Part shown: positions 40,458 through 48,691 of the stretch, in pieces
Layout of the letters: each line of letters starts with the position of its first letter
Position numbering within the stretch: the first letter of the stretch is position 1
NCBI GenBank assembly: GCA_937973555.1
Contig: CALJKL010000028.1
Coordinates: forward strand, 1 to 64,000
Direction: 5' to 3'
Source of the DNA: an uncultured Flavobacteriales bacterium
GTDB taxonomy: Bacteria > Bacteroidota > Bacteroidia > Flavobacteriales > Weeksellaceae
DNA length: 64,000 nt
Notes under the pieces: generated by a model
Seen by the model: only the letters and a program-made list of their open reading frames with translations
The model's database searches: none
Told to the model about the DNA's origin: nothing
Translations under genes and position numbers: made by a program

Positions 40458-41135
40458 ATGTCTATTAAATTTCTTGCTGAAGACGACAGGCCAAGAGAAA
40501 AATTTCTTTTGAAGGGCAAAGCTGCTTTGTCAGATTCAGAATTGTTGGCCATTATTTTAGGCAGCGGCAACAATCAGGAATCAGCGGTGGATTTGGCGAG
40601 AAGGATACTAGAAAGTGTAGGAAATAGTTGGCAAAGGCTTAGTTTGCTTTCCGTAAAGGATTTGATGAAATTTAAAGGAATAGGTGAAGCTAAGGCTATT
40701 TCGATTGCCACGGCTTTGGAAATTGGTAGAAGAAAAGCTTCACAAGATATTCCGGATAAGATGACCATTTCAAGTTCTCATGATGCATACAAGATTTTTT
40801 TACCACATCTTTCAGATTTACGGACAGAAGAATTTTGGGCCATTTTTTTGAACCAAAAGAATCATGTTATTTATACATCACAAATTTCAAAAGGCGGAAT
40901 TACCAATGCATCGGTAGATGTAAGGGTGCTTTTTAAAATAGCATTGGAACATTTTGCGACTTCAGTTATTGTGGCGCACAATCACCCCACTGGTGTACTG
41001 AAACCTAGTGAAGCTGACTTGAAAATGACTAAAATTATTCAGAATGCAGCAGAGATTTTAGATATTCTGTTGATAGACCATATTATCATTGGCGAAAACT
41101 CCTTTTTCAGCTTCAAAGAACAAAATTTATTATGA
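40458..41135 (+). CDS. radC: RadC-family JAB-domain protein
   Basis: This 225-residue protein has an N-terminal helix-hairpin-helix-like part (LMKFKGIGEAKAISI near 75-89) and a C-terminal JAB1/MPN metalloprotease-fold domain. The metal motif is visible as VIVAHNHPTGVLKPSEAD. The once-assumed role in DNA repair is not supported; function unknown. Its stop overlaps the start of the next gene (ATGA). Confidence 0.92.
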   Translation: MSIKFLAEDDRPREKFLLKGKAALSDSELLAIILGSGNNQESAVDLARRILESVGNSWQRLSLLSVKDLMKFKGIGEAKAISIATALEIGRRKASQDIPDKMTISSSHDAYKIFLPHLSDLRTEEFWAIFLNQKNHVIYTSQISKGGITNASVDVRVLFKIALEHFATSVIVAHNHPTGVLKPSEADLKMTKIIQNAAEILDILLIDHIIIGENSFFSFKEQNLL

Positions 41136-42028
41136 TCAGAAGACTGGAATATGATGAAATAGATTTCGTGAAGTATCAGAAATGTCTCGAAAATTCTGAA
41201 CAGAGAAAATATTCGGCAGAGAAAATATTTTTAGATACTACGTCTCAAAACAACTGGGATTTGCTTGTTTATGGTGATTACGATGCCGTAATGCCTATAC
41301 CTTATATCGTGAAATGGGGTTTTAAAATTGTGGTTAATCCCAGACTTACTCAACAACTGGGTGTCTTTTCATTAAAAGATTCAAAAGAAAACAATGAGCA
41401 ATTTTTAGCCTTTTTCAAGAAAAATTACAGGATTTGGTATTATGCCTTTAATGATCAAAATGAGTTTGTTACTTCTTTGAAAAGAAGAAAAAATTTTTTG
41501 ATAAGTTCAGGGAATTATGAGGAGGTGAGACAGAGATACTCTCCCAAAAGAAAGCGCAAATTAAGATTGAACCCTGGAGTAATAGAGTTTTCTGAAATAA
41601 GAGATCATATTAAATTTGAGGAGGTGAAAACTTTTATTAAAAAGAATATGATGGGTGTAGAAAAACAAAAAGAAATAGAGGGTTATGTTTTTATTCTTGA
41701 ATCTTTTTCTATGAAAAATCTTATTGATTTTTATGGTTTTTATTTCAAAGATGAACTCATTAATTTAGTGGCCATTTATCAGGAAAAATATGTTTCTGTT
41801 TTGTTGGGAACCTATAATGTAAAAGAATTGGTGAAACTAAATGGAGCTTCTAATCTTATAGATTATGCTATCAAAAAAAATATTGAGCATAAACTGTTTG
41901 ATTTTGAAGGAGGAGACTTTCCTCATTTGGAAGAATATTTTAGAGGTTTTAGAGGCGAGATGAAGACTTATCCTGTCATTGAAAATTCTAAAGCGCAGCT
42001 GCTTTTGTCAATGTTTAGGAAAAAATAA
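41132..42028 (+). CDS. GNAT/FemAB-like protein coupled to radC
   Basis: This 298-residue protein of no certain family carries a basic central stretch (RYSPKRKRKLRLN), and its second half shows YEEVRQRY, FYGFYFKDELINLVAIYQ, SVLLGTYNV and FEGGDFPHLEEYFRGFRG. That pattern recalls the acyltransferase halves of FemAB/GNAT proteins. The ATGA overlap with radC implies coupled translation. An acyl or aminoacyl transfer role is a guess from fold-like pattern only. Confidence 0.7.
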   Translation: MIRRLEYDEIDFVKYQKCLENSEQRKYSAEKIFLDTTSQNNWDLLVYGDYDAVMPIPYIVKWGFKIVVNPRLTQQLGVFSLKDSKENNEQFLAFFKKNYRIWYYAFNDQNEFVTSLKRRKNFLISSGNYEEVRQRYSPKRKRKLRLNPGVIEFSEIRDHIKFEEVKTFIKKNMMGVEKQKEIEGYVFILESFSMKNLIDFYGFYFKDELINLVAIYQEKYVSVLLGTYNVKELVKLNGASNLIDYAIKKNIEHKLFDFEGGDFPHLEEYFRGFRGEMKTYPVIENSKAQLLLSMFRKK

Positions 42029-42035
42029 ATTTTCA

Positions 42036-42043
42036 TAAATTTG
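42036..42043 (+). promoter_or_regulatory. TAAATTTG promoter box for the 42064 gene
   Basis: Exact TAnnTTTG box 20 nt before the ATG. Confidence 0.6.
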
Positions 42044-42063
42044 CCCACTCAAAATCTTTACAA

Positions 42064-42579
42064 ATGATTCATCTTAATAATGATCTTATCTCTTATGCAT
42101 TTGCTTTGTTGGTAGCATTACCGTTTTATGTTTTGCTGAGACAATTTATAAACACTTATGTAAGGTTGAAAAGTAAAGAATTGAATATGATTGCCATTAA
42201 GGCTAATGGTGATGTAAGAATGCAGGCCTATGAAAGAATGACACTGTTTTTGGAAAGGATAAAACCTTCTGGGCTAATTAACAAATTCAATAAAGAGTTG
42301 GAGATCCATGAATACGTTTTCCTTTTGGAAAAAAGTATTGTTGAAGAATTTGAATACAATAGTTCTCAGCAATTATACATCAGTAAAAATTCTTGGGAAA
42401 ATATAGTCACCTCCAAAAATAATCTCCTAAGCCTCATCAGAAAGACTTATGAAAGCATTAGCAATACTGCGGAATTGCAGGATTTCAAAACTGTTTTTTT
42501 AATGAATTATATGAACGGCGAAGATTATATTTCACAAACCATTGAAGATTTAAGAAAAGATACCATTTTATTATCTTAA
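42064..42579 (+). CDS. Uncharacterised protein with one N-terminal membrane helix
   Basis: This 171-residue protein has a membrane helix near residues 8-26 (LISYAFALLVALPFYVLL), then a mostly helical cytoplasmic part with MERI-type amphipathic repeats. I recall similar proteins beside ppa in Flavobacteriia, but no function. Its stop codon (TAA at 42577) is also the first half of the ppa promoter box. Confidence 0.75.
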   Translation: MIHLNNDLISYAFALLVALPFYVLLRQFINTYVRLKSKELNMIAIKANGDVRMQAYERMTLFLERIKPSGLINKFNKELEIHEYVFLLEKSIVEEFEYNSSQQLYISKNSWENIVTSKNNLLSLIRKTYESISNTAELQDFKTVFLMNYMNGEDYISQTIEDLRKDTILLS

Positions 42580-42584
42580 CTTTG
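42577..42584 (+). promoter_or_regulatory. TAACTTTG promoter box for ppa, overlapping an upstream stop
   Basis: Exact TAnnTTTG box whose first bases are the TAA stop of the previous gene. It lies 29 nt before the ppa ATG. Confidence 0.6.
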
Positions 42585-42613
42585 CAAAATATATAGAAAC
42601 TAAAATTATAAAA

Positions 42614-43231
42614 ATGATTCCAAATTTTAAAGCACATCCTTGGCACGGAATAACTGCGGGTGACGATGCGCCGGATGTAGTAAATGTATTCGTGGAAATA
42701 GTTCCTGCTGATACCATTAAATATGAAGTTGACAAAAAAAGTGGGTACCTTAAAGTAGACAGACCTCAAAAGTTTTCAAATATTATCCCAGCTTTGTATG
42801 GGTTTATTCCAAGAACATATTGTCATGAAGAAGTAAAGAAATTAGCCATTAGAGAAGGAGCAACCGATGTTAAAGAAGGAGACCATGACCCATTGGATAT
42901 CTTAGTATTGAGCAGCCATAATATCCATTCAGGTGGTTTATTGATGGATGCTATCCCTGTTGGAGGTTTTAAAATGATTGACAAAGGTGAGGCAGATGAC
43001 AAAATTGTTGCTGTAATGGTGGGAGACCAAGTATACGGAGATATCAGAGATATTTCAGAATTGCCACAGGCAGAAGTTTTCCGTTTAAAGCACTATTTCT
43101 TAACCTATAAGAACTTGCCATATGAAGAAGCAACTTGTAGAATAGAAGAAATATATGGTGCAGAACATGCTAAAGAAGTAATTATAGCATCTCAGAAGGA
43201 TTATTCAGACAAATTTGGTGGTATTATGTAA
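42614..43231 (+). CDS. ppa: Inorganic pyrophosphatase, soluble family I
   Basis: This is a 205-residue family I pyrophosphatase. The metal-binding core DHDP-LDILVLS appears as EGDHDPLDILVL near 92-103, with DRPQK and YGFIPRTYC upstream and a late LPYEEATC. It hydrolyses pyrophosphate in the cytoplasm to pull biosynthesis forward. A membrane-bound, ion-pumping pyrophosphatase gene lies next, so the cell carries both kinds side by side. A terminator separates them. Confidence 0.95.
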   Translation: MIPNFKAHPWHGITAGDDAPDVVNVFVEIVPADTIKYEVDKKSGYLKVDRPQKFSNIIPALYGFIPRTYCHEEVKKLAIREGATDVKEGDHDPLDILVLSSHNIHSGGLLMDAIPVGGFKMIDKGEADDKIVAVMVGDQVYGDIRDISELPQAEVFRLKHYFLTYKNLPYEEATCRIEEIYGAEHAKEVIIASQKDYSDKFGGIM

Positions 43232-43258
43232 TAACCCAAATTTTGATAAATTAATAAA

Positions 43259-43285
43259 AACCGAACCTCATAAGTTCGGTTTTTT
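43259..43285 (+). terminator. Intrinsic terminator after ppa
   Basis: Stem AACCGAAC / GTTCGGTT followed by T's. Confidence 0.9.
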
Positions 43286-43410
43286 ACTTTTAATAATAGT
43301 CTTTTAAGACTTTAATCATATTCTCCTAATACAAGAAATAAGATTTTTATTTTCATGTTGATGTTTTTACTATATTAGAGGCATTAATGTTAACAAAAAA
43401 TTAATATTCT

Positions 43411-45606
43411 ATGAATTCACTATTTATTTTGGTACCTGTTTTTGGTATCATAGCTTTGCTTTATACATTTATACAAAGCTCTTGGGTAAGCAAACAGCCC
43501 GCAGGAAACGATAGAATGAAGGAGATTAGCGGTCACATTGCAGATGGAGCAATGGCATTTTTAAAAGCGGAGTACCGTATTCTTACCTATTTTGTAATCA
43601 TTGTAGCAATTTTATTAGGTTTTATGGGCTATAGCAATGCCAATTCTCATTGGAGTATTGGATTGGCGTTTACTGTAGGTGCATTTTTTAGTGCTACAGC
43701 AGGATTTATAGGGATGAAAATCGCTACCAAATCTAATGTAAGAACTGCAGAAGCCGCTAAAACGTCTTTGTCTAAAGCGCTTAAAGTTTCATTTACAGGA
43801 GGCTCTGTAATGGGAATGGGAGTCGCCGGTTTGGCCGTTTTAGGATTAGGGTCGTTATTTCTTATCATAAAACAGATTTTTGCTCCAGAATCTAGTGTGG
43901 ATACATTAGAGATGGAAAGAGCCATAGAAATCCTTACAGGGTTTTCTTTAGGAGCAGAATCTATAGCCCTTTTTGCAAGAGTAGGTGGTGGTATTTATAC
44001 CAAAGCCGCAGATGTGGGGGCAGATTTAGTGGGGAAAGTAGAAGCGGGAATTCCGGAGGATGATCCTAGAAATCCTGCAACTATTGCAGACAACGTGGGG
44101 GATAACGTAGGAGATGTAGCAGGTATGGGTGCAGATTTATTTGGTTCTTATGTAGCTACGGTTTTAGCAACTATGGTTTTGGGAAGAGAAACTTCTTCAA
44201 TAGATGCATTTGGAGGTTTTGCTCCAATTCTTTTGCCGATGCTTATTGCTGGAGTTGGAATTATATTTTCTATAATAGGAACTTTTTTTGTGAAAATTTC
44301 AGATCATGCAGAAGTAAGCACTGTAAAAGTTCAGCATGCATTGAACCTAGGAAACTGGGGGAGTATTGTTCTTACAGCTGTTGCTTCTTATTTCTTGGTG
44401 AATTTCCTTTTGCCTGAACATATGAGTCTCAGAGGTTTTGAATTCACCAAAATGGGTGTTTTCGGAGCCATTATGGTAGGTTTAGTGGTAGGTACTTTGA
44501 TGAGTATCATCACCGAATATTATACGGCAATGGGCAAGAGACCGGTAAAAAGTATCATCAAACAATCTTCTACAGGACATGCTACCAATATTATCGGAGG
44601 GATTTCTGTAGGTATGGAGTCTACCTTATTGCCAATGATGGTGCTTTCTTCTGGTATTTGGGGTTCTTATCTCTGCGCCGGTTTGTATGGTGTGGCTATT
44701 GCTGCTGCCGGCATGATGGCTACTACAGCCATGCAATTGGCTATTGATGCTTTTGGTCCTATTGCAGATAATGCCGGAGGTATAGCCGAAATGAGTGAAT
44801 TGCCAAAAGAAGTAAGAGAAAAAACAGATATTTTAGATGCCGTTGGTAATACTACTGCTGCATCAGGAAAAGGTTTTGCCATTGCATCTGCAGCATTGAC
44901 GGCTTTAGCATTATTTGCCGCTTTTGTTGGGATTGCAGGTATTGACGGGATAGATATTTATAAAGCAGATGTGCTTTCTGGGTTATTTATTGGAGCCATG
45001 ATTCCGTTTATATTTTCTTCATTAGCTATTAATGCTGTTGGTAAAGCAGCTATGGCAATGGTGGAAGAGGTGAGAAGACAGTTCAGAGAAATTCCCGGAA
45101 TTTTAGAAGGAAAGGCAGAACCAGAATATGAAAAATGTGTTGCTATTTCTACAGATGCATCCATCAAAAAAATGCTTTTGCCGGGAGCGATTGCAATTGT
45201 CACTCCAATTTTAGTCGGATTTATTTGGGGACCTGAAGTTTTAGGAGGTTTCTTAGCGGGAGCTACGGCAAGTGGTGTTCTTTTGGGAATGTTCCAGAAT
45301 AATGCCGGGGGAGCTTGGGATAATGCTAAAAAATCTTTTGAGAAAGGGGTAGAAATTCAAGGAGAAACATACTATAAGGGTTCAGATCATCACAAGGCTT
45401 CCGTAACAGGAGATACCGTGGGGGATCCATTTAAAGATACTTCTGGACCATCTATGAATATTTTAATTAAGTTGATGTCTATTGTATCATTAGTTATAGC
45501 CCCAACTTTAGCTAAAATTTATGCGAATAAAATTCAGCAAGACAGAAAAGAAAAAATAGAAATATTGCAAAAAGCAATTTCTAAATCTAATGCAGAAATA
45601 AAATGA
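43411..45606 (+). CDS. hppA: Membrane-bound ion-pumping pyrophosphatase, K+-dependent type
   Basis: This 731-residue membrane protein has about sixteen helices. The pyrophosphate-binding DXXXKXXDD equivalent is in KAADVGADLVGKVEAGI, with NVGDNVGD and the C-terminal second acidic loop NAGGAWDNAKK. The K+-selectivity region reads GNTTAASGKGF; Ala in this position is typical of K+-dependent enzymes, many of which pump Na+ or both Na+ and H+. The coupling ion cannot be settled by eye. Leader region about 130 nt, with only a near-consensus box (TATATTAG, about 43371). Confidence 0.93.
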   Translation: MNSLFILVPVFGIIALLYTFIQSSWVSKQPAGNDRMKEISGHIADGAMAFLKAEYRILTYFVIIVAILLGFMGYSNANSHWSIGLAFTVGAFFSATAGFIGMKIATKSNVRTAEAAKTSLSKALKVSFTGGSVMGMGVAGLAVLGLGSLFLIIKQIFAPESSVDTLEMERAIEILTGFSLGAESIALFARVGGGIYTKAADVGADLVGKVEAGIPEDDPRNPATIADNVGDNVGDVAGMGADLFGSYVATVLATMVLGRETSSIDAFGGFAPILLPMLIAGVGIIFSIIGTFFVKISDHAEVSTVKVQHALNLGNWGSIVLTAVASYFLVNFLLPEHMSLRGFEFTKMGVFGAIMVGLVVGTLMSIITEYYTAMGKRPVKSIIKQSSTGHATNIIGGISVGMESTLLPMMVLSSGIWGSYLCAGLYGVAIAAAGMMATTAMQLAIDAFGPIADNAGGIAEMSELPKEVREKTDILDAVGNTTAASGKGFAIASAALTALALFAAFVGIAGIDGIDIYKADVLSGLFIGAMIPFIFSSLAINAVGKAAMAMVEEVRRQFREIPGILEGKAEPEYEKCVAISTDASIKKMLLPGAIAIVTPILVGFIWGPEVLGGFLAGATASGVLLGMFQNNAGGAWDNAKKSFEKGVEIQGETYYKGSDHHKASVTGDTVGDPFKDTSGPSMNILIKLMSIVSLVIAPTLAKIYANKIQQDRKEKIEILQKAISKSNAEIK

Positions 45607-45647
45607 TCTTTTGAAATAAAGAATCAAAAATAATTTTCATATAGATC

Positions 45648-45674
45648 AACCGCCGCTTAAAAGCGGCGGTTTCT
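45648..45674 (+). terminator. Intrinsic terminator after hppA
   Basis: GC-rich stem CCGCCGCTT / AAGCGGCGG with a T-rich tail. Confidence 0.92.
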
Positions 45675-45721
45675 TGTTGAAAACTTTTCAGAGATAATTT
45701 TCAGATTTTCATTTATTTCCC

Positions 45722-45729
45722 TATTTTTG
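45722..45729 (+). promoter_or_regulatory. TATTTTTG promoter box almost touching dnaX
   Basis: Exact TAnnTTTG box with only 4 nt to the ATG at 45734, a candidate leaderless mRNA like the gene at 39727. Confidence 0.6.
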
Positions 45730-45733
45730 ACCA

Positions 45734-46819
45734 ATGGAAAATTTTATTGTATCCGCACGAAAATACCGTCCGCAAGAGTTTGATACTGTTGTGGGGCAGT
45801 CTCACGTTACCGATACTTTAGAACATGCCATAGATAACAGCCAGCTAGCTCAAGCGCTTCTTTTTTGTGGGCCTAGAGGAGTAGGTAAAACTACCTGCGC
45901 AAGGATTTTGGCAAGAAAAATCAACGAAAAGTCCGGAGCTTCAGACGATAGTGGATTTTCTTTCAATATCTACGAATTAGATGCGGCATCTAACAACTCG
46001 GTAGACGACATAAGGGATCTGATTGATCAGGTTCGTTTTGCACCTCAGGTTGGTAAATACAAGGTCTATATCATAGATGAGGTACATATGCTTTCTCAGG
46101 CTGCTTTCAATGCTTTTCTGAAGACTTTGGAAGAACCACCTGCGCATGCTATCTTTATCTTAGCTACTACCGAAAAGCATAAGATTATCCCTACTATTTT
46201 ATCACGCTGTCAGATTTATGATTTCAAGAGAATCACCATTGAAGACATACAAGATCATTTAAGAAAGATTGCTGAAAAAGAAGGTGTGGCATATGAAGAT
46301 GATGCTTTGTTTTTAATTGCTCAAAAAGCAGATGGTGCATTAAGAGATGCTCTTTCTATTTTTGATAGATTAACCACCTTTACCCAACAGAATATTACTT
46401 TGGCAAAAGCAGCCGAAGTACTCAATATTTTAGATTACGATCAATATCTTAATATAGTAGATATAGCCAAGGATAATGATATTCCTGGTGTGCTTTCTGC
46501 ATTTAATGATATTGTGAAAAAAGGATTTGATCCTCATATTTTTATTGCAGGATTGGGAAGTCATTTCAGGGATCTCATGATGGCACAAAATCCTTCTACT
46601 TTGGCTCTTATAGAAGTAGGAGAGAATACCAAGGCCAAATATGGTGAGCAGTCTGCCAAATGGACAGCGCAGCAATTAATAGACGCTATAGAAATTTGTA
46701 ATCATGCAGACATCAACTATAAAAATTCTAAAAACCCAAGGTTGACGGTAGAAATTGCCTTAATGCAATTGGCTAGTCTTACCGCAAGCGGTTTGGTTGA
46801 TAAAAAAAAAAATTCTTAA
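45734..46819 (+). CDS. dnaX: DNA polymerase III gamma/tau subunit, ATPase part (gamma-length product)
   Basis: This 361-residue clamp-loader ATPase has Walker A GPRGVGKTT near 45-53, Walker B YIIDEVHMLS, sensor 1 ATTEKHKI and the RFC box region SRCQIYDF. The four-Cys zinc module of enterobacterial DnaX is absent. The frame ends right after an A11 run (46802-46812) with KKKNS and a stop. Without the shift this gives a gamma-like protein. Moving back one base at the run continues with no stop to 47451, giving a tau-like protein of about 572 residues. See the slippery-site entry. Confidence 0.9.
   Translation: MENFIVSARKYRPQEFDTVVGQSHVTDTLEHAIDNSQLAQALLFCGPRGVGKTTCARILARKINEKSGASDDSGFSFNIYELDAASNNSVDDIRDLIDQVRFAPQVGKYKVYIIDEVHMLSQAAFNAFLKTLEEPPAHAIFILATTEKHKIIPTILSRCQIYDFKRITIEDIQDHLRKIAEKEGVAYEDDALFLIAQKADGALRDALSIFDRLTTFTQQNITLAKAAEVLNILDYDQYLNIVDIAKDNDIPGVLSAFNDIVKKGFDPHIFIAGLGSHFRDLMMAQNPSTLALIEVGENTKAKYGEQSAKWTAQQLIDAIEICNHADINYKNSKNPRLTVEIALMQLASLTASGLVDKKKNS
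46802..46812 (+). other. A11 slippery run / frameshift site in dnaX
   Basis: Eleven consecutive A's occur in the Lys codons just before the end of the ATPase part. One extra A in the RNA, or a -1 ribosomal slip, joins the two frames. Poly-A slippage in dnaX is known from Thermus (transcriptional) and E. coli (ribosomal). A sequencing or PCR indel at the run is the rival explanation. Confidence 0.7.
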
Positions 46820-47451
46820 TACTAGCCCCGCTTCTTAAATCTAAAGTTTCTGAGTCCCAAAAAGTAAAAGAACCAGAAGTTACGGCAAAAGAAACAGAAG
46901 TTAAATCTATAGAAGTTCCCCAGCAGGAACCTGAAAAACAGCAAGTAGAAACACCTATAGAGGTGATAAAAATATCTGAACCGGTTATTAAAAAAACAGT
47001 AACCTCAGAATTCAGTATTGCTGCAGCCCTTAGTAAAAAAGAGGAGGTAATCGTAGAAGACGTTTCTAAAAAAGAAGAAGATTTGCCTGATCATCATTTT
47101 ACTGAAAAAGATCTGCAAACAGAGTGGCAAATTTTTCTCGAAGAATTACTCACAAGGGATGCGGTGCTTTATTATGCCGTTAATACCCTAAAACTTCATA
47201 AAAAGGACGAAAACCTCATCAAAATTCTATATCCTTCAGATTCTGTAAAGAGTGAATTCGAGAAAATACAGGGAGAGTTTTTCAATCATTTTAAAAGGAA
47301 AGTCAACAATTATAAAATTGAGATTGAATTTGCAAATGATGTAAGTTTGAAAAAAGAAATTCTTACCAAGCGAAAAATTTTCGAGAAATTTGTAGAAATT
47401 AATCCCGTTTTAAAGGATTTAGACGATTTGATGAAGTTTGATTTGACTTAA
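46813..47451 (+). CDS. dnaX: dnaX C-terminal part (tau-specific region), -1 frame
   Basis: This frame is open from the A11 run with no stop to 47451, and its first ATG is only at 46963. It begins with a Lys/Glu/Val/Pro-rich linker (about 70 residues) and ends in a compact domain with DLQTEWQIFLEELL, TLKLHKKDENLIKILYPSDSVKSEF and INPVLKDLDDLMKFDL. This is the usual C-terminus of Bacteroidota gamma/tau. Strong coding character across the boundary shows the two parts are one gene. Whether the join is programmed or an error is open. Confidence 0.8.
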   Translation, partial: FLILAPLLKSKVSESQKVKEPEVTAKETEVKSIEVPQQEPEKQQVETPIEVIKISEPVIKKTVTSEFSIAAALSKKEEVIVEDVSKKEEDLPDHHFTEKDLQTEWQIFLEELLTRDAVLYYAVNTLKLHKKDENLIKILYPSDSVKSEFEKIQGEFFNHFKRKVNNYKIEIEFANDVSLKKEILTKRKIFEKFVEINPVLKDLDDLMKFDLT

Positions 47452-47486
47452 TTTCCTATATTTGAACAAAATTTTAGAATTATTGT

Positions 47487-47511
47487 CAAAAACGCAGTAA
47501 ATGCGTTTTTG
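47487..47511 (+). terminator. Terminator after dnaX
   Basis: A 10-bp stem CAAAAACGCA / TGCGTTTTTG around GTAAA. A TTG at 47509 lies inside it, so the next gene cannot start there. Confidence 0.85.
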
Positions 47512-47544
47512 TATTTTTATAAATTTAGTAGAAGCGTAAAAAGA

Positions 47545-48621
47545 ATGAATTTAAAAGATTTAGAAAACGGCTGGATTAAGGAGTATCCTAAACCAATGGT
47601 GATTGCAGGGCCGTGTAGTGCTGAATCAGAAGCACAAATGTTAGAAACTGCACAAAGATTGAAGGAAAGTGGAGCAGATGTGCCTATTTTTAGAGCAGGT
47701 ATCTGGAAGCCTAGAACCAAGCCTTTTGGTTTTGAAGGAGTAGGAGTAATAGGATTAAATTGGCTTAAAAAAGTAAAAGACGAGTTTGGTTTTAAAACAG
47801 CAACCGAGGTGGCCAATGCGCACCACGTATATGCTGCTTTAGAAGCAGATGTAGATATTCTTTGGATTGGTGCCCGTTCTACGGTAAATCCATTTACCGT
47901 TCAGGAAATTGCGGTGGCTTTGAAAGGAACCAACAAACCTGTTTTGGTGAAAAACCCAGTAAACCCTGATTTGGCTTTATGGGTAGGGGCGCTAGAAAGA
48001 TTGTTGGGGCAGGATGTTAAAAACCTTGGGGTAATTCACAGAGGGTTTTCATCGTATCAAAAAACAAAATACAGAAACGTACCCAATTGGCAGATTGCAT
48101 TAGATTTCAAAAATCAATATCCTAATATCCCAATGTTTATAGATCCTTCTCACATCTGTGGAAGAAGAGATTTATTGAAAGACCTTACGCAAGAAGCGTT
48201 CAACCTAGGGTATGATGGTGCGATGATAGAGTCTCACCCCAATCCGGATGCGGCATGGAGTGATGCAGCACAGCAGATTACACCGGAGGTGTTGAGTGAT
48301 ATGCTGGGAAGCCTACAGATTCGTAATTCTGATATCTCTGGTTTTGATGAAGAAATGGGCAAACACAGAGCCTTAATTTCTGATATCGATTTCCAGTTGA
48401 TAGAACTATTATCAAACAGAATGAAAATTTCTGAAAAAATTGGGGCCTTGAAAAAGGAAAACAATATTGCCATCTTCCAGCCAGACCGCTGGAAAGTGAT
48501 TGCAGAATACGCAGCAGCAAGAGCAGAAGAATCTGGTATGGGCAAAGAATTCATCGAAAAGGTTTTCAAAGCTATTCACGAAGAATCCATTGAGGTACAG
48601 AACAATATTATGATTGATTAA
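47545..48621 (+). CDS. DAHP synthase (AroA beta-type) fused to chorismate mutase (AroQ)
   Basis: This 358-residue bifunctional enzyme has an N-terminal DAHP synthase (about 1-260) with VIAGPCSAES, GIWKPRTKPF and FIDPSHICGRRD. A C-terminal AroQ chorismate mutase (about 270-355) shows HRALISDIDFQLIELLSNRM with the catalytic Arg/Lys pattern. It links the first shikimate step with the first Phe/Tyr-specific step; the mutase domain often acts as an allosteric sensor. The start is the ATG at 47545, since an earlier TTG lies in a terminator. Confidence 0.92.
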   Translation: MNLKDLENGWIKEYPKPMVIAGPCSAESEAQMLETAQRLKESGADVPIFRAGIWKPRTKPFGFEGVGVIGLNWLKKVKDEFGFKTATEVANAHHVYAALEADVDILWIGARSTVNPFTVQEIAVALKGTNKPVLVKNPVNPDLALWVGALERLLGQDVKNLGVIHRGFSSYQKTKYRNVPNWQIALDFKNQYPNIPMFIDPSHICGRRDLLKDLTQEAFNLGYDGAMIESHPNPDAAWSDAAQQITPEVLSDMLGSLQIRNSDISGFDEEMGKHRALISDIDFQLIELLSNRMKISEKIGALKKENNIAIFQPDRWKVIAEYAAARAEESGMGKEFIEKVFKAIHEESIEVQNNIMID

Positions 48622-48640
48622 TATTTTCTCCAAATAAACA

Positions 48641-48670
48641 AAGAACACGCTTTTTGAGGCGTGTTCTTTT
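48641..48670 (+). terminator. Intrinsic terminator after the DAHP synthase gene
   Basis: A 10-bp stem AAGAACACGC / GCGTGTTCTT and a T run. Confidence 0.9.
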
Positions 48671-48691
48671 ATTTTAAGAGAAATTCGTAAA

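Noticed and set aside
46963..47451. A separate 162-residue gene starting at ATG 46963
   Set aside because: The frame is open upstream to the A11 run with coding character, and the C-terminal domain is that of DnaX tau, so it is the second part of dnaX.
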